Of a stretch of DNA of 64,000 nt, positions 25,001-35,600 are shown piece by piece. This DNA comes from Chlamydomonas sphaeroides (Eukaryota; Chlorophyta; Chlorophyceae; Chlamydomonadales; Chlamydomonadaceae). The translations under genes were made by a program, and so were the position numbers. Position 1 is the stretch's first letter. Each line of letters starts with the position of its first letter. The notes under the pieces were generated by a model, which was given only the letters and a program-made list of their open reading frames with translations, was not told where the DNA came from and did no database searches. The stretch spans positions 1 through 64,000 of the forward strand of contig BDDC01000089.1 in the NCBI GenBank assembly GCA_001662425.1, given 5' to 3'.

Positions 25001-26098
25001 TGGCTCGCGGGGCTTCGGTCTCATCGCGCCTCAGGCAGGGGCGCAGCTCAGCGTTCGAGCCGATGTCCGTGTCAGCTGACGGCGCGGCCGTTCCTGCCCC
25101 CATCTGATGCCGACCCCGCAGCCGGCGAGCAGGGCGTCTACTTGCTGGAGGTCGAGCAGGTGCACGAGGTCACCACTATGCCGGTACGCATTTTACTATT
25201 ACTGATTATTCTACTGAACAGTACATGAGCAACATCATATTGTTTGTATTATTATGGCACGCATTAGCGTGTTGGTGTGTGATATGTGCGCGGGTGTGCG
25301 TCCTTTCGTGTGGGCGACAAAAGCACACAGCGGAGGTGTACCATCCAGTGATACCAGTCAAAGCTGCGCTGCCTCGGTCCCGAATCCCCGCCGCCGAATC
25401 ACGCACGGCGGCGCCGCCAAGGAGGACTGGGAGAGCCGCGCTCGCATGCTTTGTGTGCCAACCGACCATCTGGCCAACCGACCAACCGCAGGGCAACTGC
25501 ATGGCGGCCTCCGGAGCGTCCAGTGGTGCCTATGTGCGACTGGCGGTTTGCGACGACAACTCCACCGCCCAGCAGTTCCTGTTCGAGGCCGATGTCAGCC
25601 GTTCTGGCGTGTGAGCACTGGAACGGCGACAAAGCTTCATTCAGCTGGGGCGGGGCGGGAGGCGGCTTCGTGCACGCGCTTAGAGCACCAATGTCGTATG
25701 GCGCTCGCACACGTGCCAGAGCAGTAAGCCCCTTGCGCTGGCCCTGCCCCCCACCCCTACTCAGGATAAGGCTCAAGCCGCGCAACGCCAACGGTAAGCG
25801 TGAGGGCTCGGCCCTCCAGCCCCCAGCCCATCACGGCAGCATGACGCGTCTTATCAAAGATCGAAGTTCTGCCCATGCACCTGTCCTGGCGTCTGACCTC
25901 GGCCACCTTAGCCAGGTCAACCCATGGCGCCAGCCTGCACTGAGATGGACCGCCGCTGCATGCCTCGATGCTGTGCGCCCCCTCCCCACAGGCCTGTGTG
26001 TGGACGTGGAGGGAGGGGCCGTCATCGAGGCGGAAAACCTGGCGCTGGCGGCCTGCAGCAGCACGGCGGCGGGACAGAGCTGGAACGTGAAGGCCTAG
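12321..26098 (+). CDS. Gene B: secreted protein with six ricin-B-type beta-trefoils
   Basis: A 38-exon model whose coding lengths sum to 3600 nt, giving 1199 codons and a TAG stop at 26096-26098. The protein has a signal peptide, the basic/Pro exon, then six type II trefoils separated by five Pro-rich linkers. It has no type I trefoil, unlike A, C, D and E. Each trefoil uses five exons with phases 1-0-2-1-1. Alpha motifs are QDW, QRW, QRW, QRW, ERW and QQF; beta QRL, QQF, QQF, QSF, QRF, QQF; gamma LTW, QSW, QSW, QSW, QFW, QSW. Conserved Cys pairs flank each QxW. The start ATG at 12321 gives a 166-nt first exon as in gene A. A TGTAA at 26431-26435 is the likely polyadenylation signal. Predicted role: secreted multivalent glycan binding; the ligand is unknown. 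Exon ends come from paralogue alignment and need transcript support. Confidence 0.87.
13456..15308 (+). other. Gene B trefoil 1
   Basis: Exons 13456-13614 (GSIVRLSPSIDRTLCVAP, NRQDWVVRTTG), 14261-14304 (VAGVYVFANVMSQE), 14550-14662 (MCLAVESNETGPRFVMAAC, SAQRLLV), 14849-14874 (26 nt, SMKSVSSG) and 15201-15308 (GLCVNVAGVIVYF, GLTWTLVPFG). The first two exons use AAG rather than CAG acceptors. The gamma subdomain has LTW in place of QxW. The linker exon 15768-15830 follows (RPPSPPAPIASPLSLSG). This is the most divergent of the six. Confidence 0.8.
13640..14160 (+). repeat. GGGGAGGGCRCTGTGCCA minisatellite in a gene B intron
   Basis: About half a kilobase of imperfect direct repeats, roughly 18-24 bp, built on CAGGGGAGGGC and GGTGCCAGG. 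It sits in the intron between the alpha exon (ends 13614) and the GVYV exon (starts 14261) of trefoil 1 and creates long Gly- or Pro-rich false frames. Confidence 0.85.
15344..15545 (-). mobile_element. Tailed ret​roposon-like repeat (REP1) in a gene B intron
   Basis: Starts with a (GAAATA)-type tract, then GGTACGGCGTGCTTTACTAG, CCGTGATCTAAGGAGGTAGG and a GC-rich part with GCGCCCTGTCCCCC. The same blocks, in the same order, occur at 27352-27535 and, inverted, at 32085-32212. Read on the minus strand the element ends in a (TATTTC)n tail, as short non-LTR retroposons do. No coding capacity was seen. Both ends are approximate. Confidence 0.6.
16225..17668 (+). other. Gene B trefoil 2
   Basis: Exons 16225-16368 (144 nt; SLCVETESGNVASGDVLEV, LQRWAVRTTG), 16530-16579 (GEAGVYLLANQHG), 16941-17059 (SMCLASQTAAAGAKVVVAP, SQQFLFTLV), 17289-17317 (29 nt; FTIRSTLASG) and 17561-17668 (108 nt; GLCVDIVGGFATRDANLQL, TQSWNMVLI). 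The linker exon 17832-17954 carries PLPPPPKPSPPPPQPPP and ends PLVLPAG. Confidence 0.87.
18374..18402 (+). repeat. Interstitial telomere-like tract
   Basis: AACCCTAAATAACCCCTAAA followed by CCCTAATAAT, a short degenerate run of CCCTAAA-type units in the intron before trefoil 3 of gene B. Plant-type telomeres are CCCTAAA repeats. The tract is too short to say more. Confidence 0.4.
18462..19928 (+). other. Gene B trefoil 3
   Basis: Exons 18462-18605 (LCVETVSGEAKIGDKLEIF, LQRWAVTAAG), 18761-18804 (GEAGVYVLRNVKSTE), 19178-19290 (PLCMAMAGTMVDIVLAAC, SQQFFLQLTD), 19517-19545 (29 nt; VSIKSIAASG) and 19821-19928 (GMCVDVVGGSVFKGVDLWL, GQSWNVVSV). The linker exon 20221-20376 (156 nt) encodes PPPPSPPPPRASPLPPRRPP and ends TPLVLAG. 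Confidence 0.87.
20571..21932 (+). other. Gene B trefoil 4
   Basis: Exons 20571-20717 (RLCVETESGQARPSHHLEVY, LQRWDVVATG), 20890-20936 (GAGVYILRNKGPSVE), 21274-21374 (LCMAAGTWAVVLKVC, AQSFLFQVITG), 21554-21582 (29 nt; VSIRTTDAR) and 21819-21932 (GLCVGLEDGAVVKGSDLEL, HQSWHVQAI). The linker exon 22056-22163 has PPSSPPPPRPPLPT and ends APLVLAG. Confidence 0.86.
22535..23916 (+). other. Gene B trefoil 5
   Basis: Exons 22535-22687 (RLCVSPVAGFPWADSALEVV, ELERWVVIATG), 22847-22896 (GEAGVYALAAILPDQRQ), 23212-23333 (AVCMSSRTGANGAKLFLSNC, TQRFLFQYTG), 23507-23538 (32 nt; VFMRSTAGTNG) and 23806-23916 (GLCVDLVGAAVSSFADLVL, GQFWSVSDAG). The alpha motif is ERW instead of QRW. Two linker exons follow rather than one: 24168-24206 (APPSPPPLPPAG) and 24396-24443 (GSPPPSPPPPPVAVYP). 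Confidence 0.85.
24060..24125 (-). mobile_element. REP1 fragment in a gene B intron
   Basis: A mutated tail (CTTAGAACTTGAAACAG) followed by AGGTACAGCGAGCGAGCTTG and ACCCGCCG, the tail-proximal part of the repeat at 27352-27535. Confidence 0.45.
24637..26098 (+). other. Gene B trefoil 6 (C-terminal)
   Basis: Exons 24637-24780 (144 nt; GVCIETTTGETEPGDRLEIY, HQQFILRTVG), 25122-25183 (GEQGVYLLEVEQ), 25492-25610 (NCMAASGASSGAYVRLAVC, AQQFLFEAD), 25765-25793 (29 nt; RLKPRNANG) and 25992-26098 (GLCVDVEGGAVIEAENLAL, GQSWNVKA then TAG). It is clearly closest to the last trefoil of gene C and to the relic at 8410-9154, which share SSGASSGA and KPRNANG. Confidence 0.88.
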
Positions 26099-26430
26099 GC
26101 CATGCCCTCTGGTGGAGATGATGATGAGTGAGCGTGCGCGACGCGCGGGGCTCAGATGGAAACGCAGAAACGTGCAGAAACGCCTCTAGGTACGGGGCTG
26201 GGTGCATCGCTAGCCGTCGTCCGCCGTGGCCGAGCGAATCGTCTTGTAGCGTGCTTGCGTCTTGTAGCGTACTTGCGTATTGAAGCGTACTTGCATCTTG
26301 CAGCGTACATGGGGCGCAGCTCCGTGTGGATGGGCCCAGGAGGCCCGGTATGCAACCCCTTGCTGCGGGTGGGCTGCATGTGCGTGGGGACGGATGTGAG
26401 CTATGCCTTCCTATGGCGTTTGTCATGACA

Positions 26431-26435
26431 TGTAA
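26431..26435 (+). terminator. Probable TGTAA polyadenylation signal of gene B
   Basis: TGTAA, the usual polyadenylation signal of chlamydomonadalean algae, lies 333 bases after the TAG stop in the correct orientation. Confidence 0.5.
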
Positions 26436-26936
26436 CCATTGCCATAGTAGCGCCGAGCTGTAATATCACAACTACGTACGCGACTCAGCAGGACGCTCGG
26501 GCTTTGCCGGTGTTGTGGCGGGTATGCATGCATGTCAGCCCGGATGTGGGCCGAGCACTGCTGCGTGACCTTCACACGCATGCCTCCTGTCCAGAGCTGA
26601 CAAGCGCACTAGGAGAGTTGCCACATTCTGTACTGACCTAGCTACGTACGCCGGGCTCGCAAGGGCGCCGTCATCCCTGCCGCAGGCATGCAGCCTTGAA
26701 TGCAGCAGCCCAAGCATACGAGCACGCCACATCACGCGCAACCGACCGGACCCCCGCCGCCGCACGACCCACACGCAAGTGGCTGTGACGCTACTGCTGA
26801 TCTCTTGCAGAGTCGCGGCAATGCACCCATGTGTCGGTCGGCTCTGTAAGCTACAAGCTTGCAGGGGGCACTCTGTGACATCCGCGGACAGCTTTTGTGT
26901 CTTACAGGCTCCAGGGAGGTAGGTGGACTTCAACGA

Positions 26937-27020
26937 CGGACTTCAATCCCAAATGGCCAACGTGTCCGTCGGGTGGCTAGGGTGACCTGGGTAACGAAGA
27001 TACGAGCAGCCCTCACAGCA
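26937..27020 (-). mobile_element. Fragment of the MITE family
   Basis: Read on the minus strand: GCTCGTATCTTCGTTACCCA, GGTCACCCTAG, then GTTGGCCATTTGGGATTG, matching the left part of the intact element at 11520. The right half is absent. Confidence 0.55.
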
Positions 27021-27351
27021 GCCCTGGGATGGTCAGAGGTTCTCATGCCAGAGCAATCCCACCCTTCACCACAGCATGTTCGTTCGGTCGCCCAGGCAGA
27101 GTGGCGGCCAGGGCAGTCCCAGACGCCGGGCTGGCCTTGCAGGGCCCCTGCCGCAGGGCCGTCCGGTTCCTCGCGGCTTGCACCGCACTAGGGCACGCCG
27201 CACGCAGCGAGCGTGCGGCACCTTTGCGCTCATTGTTCTACACTCTATCCATGCATGCCACATCACCATGTACAAACTTAGTGCTGCTGGAGCGCTTTGG
27301 CGCAGCCGCACCGGTCCACACGTACACCCGGCGCGTGCAAGGCACACCACA

Positions 27352-27535
27352 CGAAATACAGGTACAGCGGGCTTGACCCGCCGTGATCTAAGGAGGTAGG
27401 ACGACCAGGGGGCCGGAGCCCCCTACACGCTCTTTCCCCCGGAGTTAAGGGGGTTTGTGGGGAATGGTGTGTGCGACCCATCCCGACCCCTTTGGGCTCG
27501 CGCCTAGGGTGATCGGCGTCTTTTGCCTCGGTTGA
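27352..27535 (-). mobile_element. REP1 copy between genes B and C
   Basis: Contains GGTACAGCGGGCTTGACCCG, CCGTGATCTAAGGAGGTAGG and the GC-rich block, in the same order as the copy at 15344-15545. Similarity extends to ATCCCGACCCC and CGCGCCTAGGG. The A-rich tail is reduced to GAAATA. Confidence 0.6.
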
Positions 27536-27906
27536 ACTCCAGTTCTTGTTGCAGTGCAACAATGGCCAGGGCCGAGCTGATGACTGCAAGTCGTCCCTGC
27601 ATTTCGCATGTAGAGCCTGCACGCAACATGTCGCCATGCCAAGTGCGCCAAGCCCAGCACATTACAGCGAGCTGTGTACGTACAGCCCACATGAGGATGT
27701 GCAAGGCCTTTTCCTTGCCGGTCCGAAACAGCGGCATGTGAAGGCGTGCATGTGGCAGGCAGCTGCATGCATCATGGATCGATTCGGGCCTGGCGTTGTG
27801 GTGCTAGTGGGTGACTGCGTAGGCTTAGCCAGCTGCCCTGGGCTGAGCTGGCTGGCTGTTCGCCGAGCCAACCGGTGTTGGCGGTAGGAGGCAGGTGTGA
27901 AATATA

Positions 27907-27911
27907 TTACA
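27907..27911 (-). terminator. Probable TGTAA polyadenylation signal of gene C
   Basis: TTACA on the plus strand (TGTAA on the minus strand), about 215 bases beyond the gene C stop codon. Confidence 0.45.
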
Positions 27912-28121
27912 TGACGTCATCATATTTGAGCTATGTGGAGCCCAGCCTTCAAGGTATCACTCTCAGCATCGCCCGCGAACTCAGTAACCATATAGGCAGT
28001 GGCCGCAGCGACGCAAGCAACCCTCAACACCTCGCTGCTTCCCATGTAAACCAGTGCACTCTACAGGCAAGGTACATCCCCGCCCCCCTACACAATGCCA
28101 CCAGCAGTGTCACAATTACGC

Positions 28122-29628
28122 TTAACCGGAGACGTACATCACATTCCAGCTCTGGCCCTGCGCCGTGCTGCTGCAGGCCGCCAGCTGCAGGTTTCCCCCC
28201 TTTATGACAGCCCCTCCCACGACGTCCACACACAGGCCTGCGGGCGGGGGAGGCAGGCGGTGCGCGGCAGTTATTATCACGTCACAGGGTGGCGTGGAGG
28301 AGCATACTTCAATAATAGCAAGTGCGTGGTCGCCGCCTTGGCACAGCCTAAATAAAGTGCAAAGATTTGCAGGCCGACAGGCAAGATGGCTGTAGCATTG
28401 CGGCCGGGAGGCTCGCGACCAGGGAGGCAGGCGGTGTGCAACAGGTCGGTATCACGGATCGCTGGGAATGAAGGTGGATCGATGCGCATCCCGTTGCCTG
28501 GCGGCCGCCCACGGGGGCTGGCGGGGGGCGGCAGGCGTCAGGCGCTGCGCAGCAGAGGCTGGGCCCCACACGCACCGTTGGCGTTGCGCGGCTTGAGCCT
28601 TTTCCTGTGGCAGGGAGGGAGCGCATGCGACGGGCAGGAAGTGCAGCGACGCTGTAAGGGCTTGTGGCGGTCGCCGCCACCCTCCAATTGCGGGCAGCGC
28701 AAGGCAAGGGGTGTTGTTGGTTCACACGTGCATCATTGCGGCCACCTTGCTTGCTCACTGCCTGCTCCAAATAACCCCTGCCACCGCACACAAGTAGTAC
28801 TTACAAGCCACCAGCAGCGCCATCAAACAGGAACCTCTGGGCGGTGGAGCTTTTATTGCAGACCGCCAGCTGCACAGCGGCCCCGCTGGACGCTCCTGAG
28901 GCCGCAATGCAGTGGCCCTGCGGTTGGTGGTTAGTTGGAACGAAGGTGGGGAACGTGGTTGGTTGATCAATGGTTGAGCACACGTCCGCATGTGCGGCTC
29001 ATAACTGCCGGCCCTTAGTTAGCAGCACGTGGCCACGGCAGCGTGAGGATTGTTGCCTGCTGCCTTTTGGTCAGCCGCAGTAGTCTCTCATCATCAGTGG
29101 CTGCTTGCTTTGTGGCATGCGCAACCACGTAGTTGGCATCACACGAGCATGCACACACTTGAGCATGCACGCACACGTACCGAGGGCGTCTCATTGCTCG
29201 TCAGCATGTAGACGCCCGGCTCGGCTGCAGCAGGGCGGCATGCGATGAGGGCATCAATCGCCGGCGGCACCGTCAGTTTGCATGGACATGGACACGATGT
29301 CCATGTACTCTCAGCAGCAACATGTTGTGCAAGTGGGTGCGCTCAGGTAGGGCCCCTGCTTGGCACCAGACCAATTGGGCGACAAAGTGGAGGCTCTGGT
29401 GCATGCACGCGGAAACGCACATGCACGCACGCACCCACCACGCCCGCACACACCCGCCCGCACGCCGCTGCCTTGGTGCCTCACCGGTGGTCCACAGCGT
29501 AAATCGTTGGATGGGTTGGTTGCGGCAGTCGTACACCTCGAGCACATCCCCGGGCGCCACTTTGCCGCTCTCTGTCTCAACGCAGAGGCCAGCGACGGTG
29601 GCTGCCATGATGTTCACGACCGAGCCGT
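28122..29628 (-). other. Gene C trefoil 3 (C-terminal, type II)
   Basis: Exons 29485-29628 (144 nt; LCVETESGKVAPGDVLEVY, IQRFTLWTTG), 29181-29224 (EPGVYMLTSNETPS), 28805-28917 (113 nt; HCIAASGASSGAAVQLAVC, AQRFLFDG), 28576-28604 (29 nt; RLKPRNANG) and 28122-28237 (GLCVDVVGGAVIKGGNLQL, GQSWNVMYVSG then TAA). It is the closest intact relative of the relic at 8410-9154. Confidence 0.88.
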
Positions 29629-32600
29629 CTGGGGGAGGGACGGGCGGCCATGACGGAGGCGAAGGAAAGTTTCAGCGCCGCGCGGTCACGTGCAATGACG
29701 CATGGCGTCTACGTGCTTCAGTATGGCGGTCCTCTCGTCGTTCTCAGGCGTGAAAGCACGCGTGGACCCCAAGCAGCCCCGCCCCTGCAGTACATAGCGC
29801 ATCGCTCAGCTCTCACTCCTGAGTGTCTCCCCTGGAGGCGGAGGCGGGGGCGGAGGCGAGGGAGGCGGCGGAGAGCCTGCGGCAGTGGTGGGCCAGAGTG
29901 CGGCCAGGGCATATGCAGTAGCCTCACATGAGCGGCGCCGCGGTGCTCGCCCAACCATACCTATCCTGGCCACCCGGAGGCTTGCTTGCTGTGGTTCACG
30001 CACCGCTTGTGATAACGTTCCACCTCTGTCCCGCCGCCATGCTGTGGCAGGCCGCCAGCTGCAGGTTGGCACCTAGTACGGCGACCCCTCCCTGAAGGTC
30101 CACACACAGGCCTGCGTGGAACGATGACGACAACGACACATACACAAATGATGAGCTTGAGTCTTGTCGTCCCCCAAGAGCGGCTAGTCCATCCAGATCA
30201 TGAGGTGTTGTCGAAGGCAGTTGGCGATGCTAGGAGCCGCGCAGTCGACCAGTGCGGGCACCGGCGGGACAGGTCGCTGGCGGGTGCTCGTACAGCGGCG
30301 TGATCGATGATGAGCAAACACGCGCGGCTTTGGAATCCTGTAAACCCTGTAATCCCTGTCAACCCGCGCAAGTCCCACCCTCCCTGTGCGCACCGCTGTT
30401 AGCGGTGGACCTCATCACGACCCTGGTGGCATCGCAGAGTTCCATTGGGCAAAGGCGGGGACGTATGGATATGCATCATTGTGGACGGACTCGGGACATG
30501 TGGGCACGCCGGCCTCTGCTACGGGCTGTACTTATGCTGCTAGCAGCAAACACACGCCACCGCAGCCAGCAAACTAGGGTATGTTCAAACACAGACTCAC
30601 TTGGTGCCGGTGGTATCGGAGACCTCGTCCAACAAGAACCTCTGCTCTGCGACGAAGAAGCTGCACGAAGCCAGTATGATCTTGGCTCCGACTTCTGGTG
30701 TCTCGATGGCCATGCACATACTCTGCGGTGGGTTGTGCAGGTGGGTGAGGCAGGCACGGTATGCGCCTCTATAACCGGGCGTGTAGAGTGGCAACTTTGC
30801 TTTGGCCGTTATACAATTGGGCTCTACAAATATATATGTATATATGTGTGTATAATTGTATAGATATTATATATATGTGTGTATAATTGTATAGATATTC
30901 GCCAACGGAATGGTGGCCTACGCCCCGCAGACTACTAGTGTAGCCAGCATAGTGGTTGGGCAACCCTGACCAGCAGGCAACCGAACCGTGTCCCTTGGTT
31001 CACCACCACACGCAGCCCCACGCCCTGCTGTATGGCGGAAACTCATCATCCTGTTGGCCGCTTGTTTGTAGCGGGCACGACAAGCAAGGCTGTGCCAGGG
31101 ACTCGGCACTCAAGGCTGTGCCGGGGACTCGGCACGCAAGGCCGTGCCGGGGACTTGGCACTCAATCAAGGCTGTGCCCACACATGCCGTCACAGGCGCG
31201 CGCATGCGTACCACAGTGGAAGCTGCGTTGAGGAACACGTAGACGCCGGGCTCGCCTGCAACCAGAGGTGAGTGATGCGACACATGCATGTGTGCTTGCT
31301 TGGTAAGAAAACGCAGTGCGTGTTGGAAATGACGTGTGTAAAGCTCACCCCAGCGGCTTGCGCCACACCCCGCGCGAGAGCCCCGGACAACAAGCATTCA
31401 CATCCGCAGCAGGTGCCTCAGCAGCACCGTCGCTGCCCTCCTCACCGGTAGAAACCGCATCCCAGCTCTGCACCGCCCTGGCGCCCTGGCAGGTGTAGAG
31501 CTCGAGAACGTCACCGTTCCTCATTTGGCCGCTCTCCGTCTCGACACACAGTCCGGTGTTGCCGGCCGCGGCCAGGGTCACCACGCCGCCGCCTGAGCCG
31601 GGGCCGGTGGGCAGCATGCATGACAGGGGACCACATGTCTCAGGGACGGGGTGGGGAGCAGTAGTGCGGCATTGCAGCTCGTCTAACACATCCCGATCGC
31701 CATCCACGAAAATGCAACCTCTGCCCGTCCCGTCACAATGCCCGTGGATGGGGTCCACAACGCTCATGGGCATGTGCGGGCTACCAGCAGGCGGTGCGTG
31801 TACTCCTCGGCTGCTGGCTGCGATGCTGGCTCATGAAAGCCCACAAGGGAGGCCGCCTGGATGGATTGCAACCTTGGTGCGATGTTCGTCCCCCCGGCTG
31901 GGACAACACCCCAACCATCCGCCGCACGTGCAATGTTGGTCCCCCTTGGAACTGTACCCCGGCCACCCGCTGCGCGTGCAATGTTCGTCCCCTGTAACCC
32001 CCGTGGGACAGTACACCGGCCACCCGCCGTACGTGCGAGTTTCGCCGCCTGCGGGACACTACCCCGGCCGCCCACACACACGTCCGCGCCTGACCACCTG
32101 GGAACCCCCGGGGGGACAGGGCGCGTAGGGGGCTTCGGCCCTCCTGATCGCCCTACCTCCTTAAATCACGGCGAATCAAGCTCGCCGTACATCTATTTCT
32201 ATTTCTATTTCCCACCTGGGAGGATCAGGGGCTGGACGGAGATGGGCGGCCTTGGCGGCGGGGGTGGCGGCGATGGAGGGGGTGGCGGGGGTGGCGATGG
32301 AGGGGGTGGAGGACCATTGGCTGCTGTGAAGCGAAAGCGCTGGGTGGTAGCCGCTGCGGGCGGCAAAGTAGGGCTCGGGAATATCAGATACAAGACACAA
32401 GCAGCTAGGTTCCGCAACGGGGATGGATGTCGTTACCCGCTAGCATCGTCATTTGGGATGCAGGGGTGGTGCAGAAGCAGTGGTGCACGATAGATGTCGC
32501 ACATGAGCAGAGTAGTCGCGCAAGCAGCGGCACACTACTTTGATGTTGTGCAGAGTCCCAACGCAAACGCACACGACGTTGTCGTGCGAGCAGCCGAGAC

Positions 32601-35600
32601 AGAGCCAGATTGGCGGCCGCTGGCGGCCTGGCCTGGGGGGCCCCGCACCCTCCCACCGCAATGCACTCACTGGTGCTGCAAGGTACCGCATACAAGCCTA
32701 GGTAAGAGGTTCTGTGGGCGCGCAGCAACACCACATGTCAAGCAAGACCATGCTGCACTATTGCCCACTGCGTGCTGCTCCGATCCCTACTAGTATGCTC
32801 CTAATGCTCCCAGCTGCTGTTATGTGCGTGCCTCAGCACCATGCCCCACGGGGGCCTGTGGCTACTGCACATACTCACGTGCCAGTGCGGATGGCCATAC
32901 ACATATTATCACGCATCTGCAGGATAAACCTGTGGGGAGGTGTGGCAGAGGGGCGGGGCGCGAGATGCCGTGTTGTGGGCGACGACGCGGGATGCATGGG
33001 AGGCGCTTCATGGGATGGGGACGCAAGGTCAAGATTGACGGCGTCACAGCCCATGCAGCCCACACTGCTGCTGCGCGGTGTCGTGTGACACACGAGTGCG
33101 CGCAGCGCTGCCCACCACCTGCTGATAATAAACCATCCTCACCCGCCGTCGAGGTATGGTATCTGTATCACGGTGAATGTGTAAGCTGCGGGGTTGGGGC
33201 AGAAATAGAAAGATATGATTGCCAGTACGACGCATGTAAAACACATGCGGGGGTAAGGCACCACATTACACAGTGTTGCGTTGTACGGTATGTTGTCTCA
33301 TGGTACGGCCGCGAGCCTGGGGTCCGCCCAACTGTCTGGGGCGCGTTGCCGGGCAGTGAGCTGTGCAGAGCTCGGTCCATACAACGGCTGGGGCGAACCC
33401 CTCCGCCACAGCAGCAGCACACGCCCACACTCACCGCCGGTGCAGTTGCCAATGTACATAGTAGAGCCCAGGTTTGAAGCCTGCTTGATGCAGAGGCTTT
33501 CTTTGTCGGCTGCGAATGGCACCAGCGAGGGCGGGGGGGGGGATCAGGGAATCAAGCGATGGCTTGATGAGACTCTGCGTTTCGGGGAGTCACCGAGTAG
33601 CAGGCATGATGGACGGTTTGCTGTGCTGGATTGTATCCAATGTAACCAGCGACGTTACACTTTGTGCTCTGCTGCGGCCGTGCATGGGCGATGCTACTGG
33701 TGTGCGTGCGGGGCAGCTGGGGCCCCGCCGAGCATGGTATGGGTGCCACATGCGTGGCATATCAAAACATGCATGCATGTGTGGCAAGCATATCACAACT
33801 TGCATGTGGCAAGCATATCAAAACACCGAAAACACGGACGCCCTAAACGTGCGGGCGGGGCCATGCAGCCGCTGCCGGTCGGTCAGCACGTACCAAGGTG
33901 TATGCTGACAACCGCCTTGTCGGCTGCGGCTCACAGGACAAGCGCAGCAACGAAGCAAACGGACGCGTGCTCAGCTAGCTTAGCAAGTAAGGCTGCACAT
34001 GCTAGGTGTACATACGACACGGATCAAGCTGTGTAAGCAGCGGCAAGCAAGCAATACACGACAGGTAAGCAATGGGCACCAACCGCTGAGATGGCCGGGA
34101 TTGCAGTGGTGGGCTATCTGGGCCCGCTGGAGCAACAATGTAGCGGCAGTGAGCATCACACCAACAAGAGGCATCGAAGCAACACACAGGCAGCACATAT
34201 AGCTTTGTCGGGCACCCACCAGAGGTGATGCTTGCCTTCACTCGCCAAAGCGGCCGCGGGGCTCCTGGTGGCCGGCAATCGTTGACCTCATTCAGTGTCA
34301 TGCCGGCAACCAGTGTGGGGCTGCATGGTGCGGATGGGGTATTGGGCAAATAAGGGCCAGTGGGCGCTCACATGTAAACCCGCCCTTGTGCTGAGTGGGG
34401 CACTGCAGTAGTGGGGCTACCGCAAACGACAAAACTGCGGCTGAGGTTATCATTGGGCAGCAGAAGGGTGGTCCAGTCACTGGCAGGCATTATCGGCGTA
34501 GGCCGACTTGAGAGACCCGTGCGTGGCGAGTGGGTGGGCCCAACTAACGCATGCACAACGGATCGGGGTGGGTGCTCCGCCGACTCAGGGGGCGCTTGTG
34601 GCTTGGGGCGTGCGGGCCGATAGGGGCGGGCAGCCGGGTGACTCAGTGTACATGGTGCTGGGCGGGGTGAGGGGGCCCAGGTGAGGGCGTGCGTAGGCTG
34701 GCACCGCATGGGGAAGTTGCGTGCTGAGCCTGGAGTGCGAGCTGCTCATCATGGGGGTCCACTGGGGGCCCAACGGTATGGATGGCGTTAGCAGTGCGTG
34801 CGGGTGGGGAAGGGCTGCCCACCTTCCTAGTGCTGCCATGCCCACCTCCCTAGTGCTGCCATGCCCACCTTCCTATAGGCACGATGCACCGTCCGGTGCT
34901 CACGGAGGTGAGGCGCAGCGTCTTGTTGCCTGCAGCACAGCGCGACGAGCAGCGTGCCACTAATCAGACATGACGTGAGCACAGCGACGAACCCCGATTG
35001 ATGAGCCAAGCCGGCACCAGCAACTACAGCCACGTGGGAGCAGGTTGCCAGGGAAAGCGCTGCTGGCTTGCCGACTCAGCACCTGTAAAGAAAGCCCCAA
35101 AGCTGAGGAGCCCGGTGGTAACCAAGTGCAGGGCGGGTGCTCAGGCTTGATCCTTTTCTGTAACAGCTAGCTGTGACAAATCTTGGGTTGTCCCAATGGG
35201 ATGATGCATGAGTGGTGCATCCACGTGCCGCCACCCCCATGAGGTCCCACAGCACAGAGGTCCATCGCTGCCGGATCTACTTGCCCCTGAATGCGTCCCA
35301 AATGCTGTCGGGTAGACCGCCAATGTTGCCGGCAATGGTGGGGGAGGGCGGCCGCGGGGGCGGCCGGCTCTTGGGCGGGGGTCGGCGCAGGAGCATGGTG
35401 GCCATGCTGCGACGGACGACACCCGTCTCTGGGAGGACGTCGTCGCGCGCAGCTTTGTTGGCGGCACCCTCCAGCTCGGCGCCAGCGGCTGCTGGGAGAG
35501 GGGTTGCATGTTCACGGGGCGGGACACGCGGCATGGACGTATCATGGCGGATTTGTGCTGACTGGTGCTGAGGTCCACCAGAACATGACTGTAAGATCCA

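Larger units (their letters stand above)
26099..28121. other. Intergenic region between convergent genes B and C
   Basis: Both genes end here. It contains the 3' UTR of B with four imperfect units of about 18 bp (around 26247-26310, CTTGTAGCGTACTTGCGT-like), TGTAA at 26431, a MITE fragment, a REP1 copy, and the probable polyadenylation signal of C (TTACA at 27907-27911, TGTAA on the minus strand). The stretches 26450-26930 and 27540-27900 show no recognisable gene. Confidence 0.6.
30004..31592 (-). other. Gene C trefoil 2 (type II)
   Basis: Exons 31446-31592 (147 nt; GLCVETESGQMRNGDVLELY, VQSWDAVSTG), 31212-31255 (44 nt; EPGVYVFLNAASTV), 30601-30722 (SMCMAIETPEVGAKIILASC, EQRFLLDEV), 30394-30422 (29 nt; VVMRSTANSG) and 30004-30111 (108 nt; GLCVDLQGGVAVLGANLQL, GQRWNVITSG). 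The linker exon 29817-29876 follows (GSPPPPSPPPPPPPPGETLR). Confidence 0.87.
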
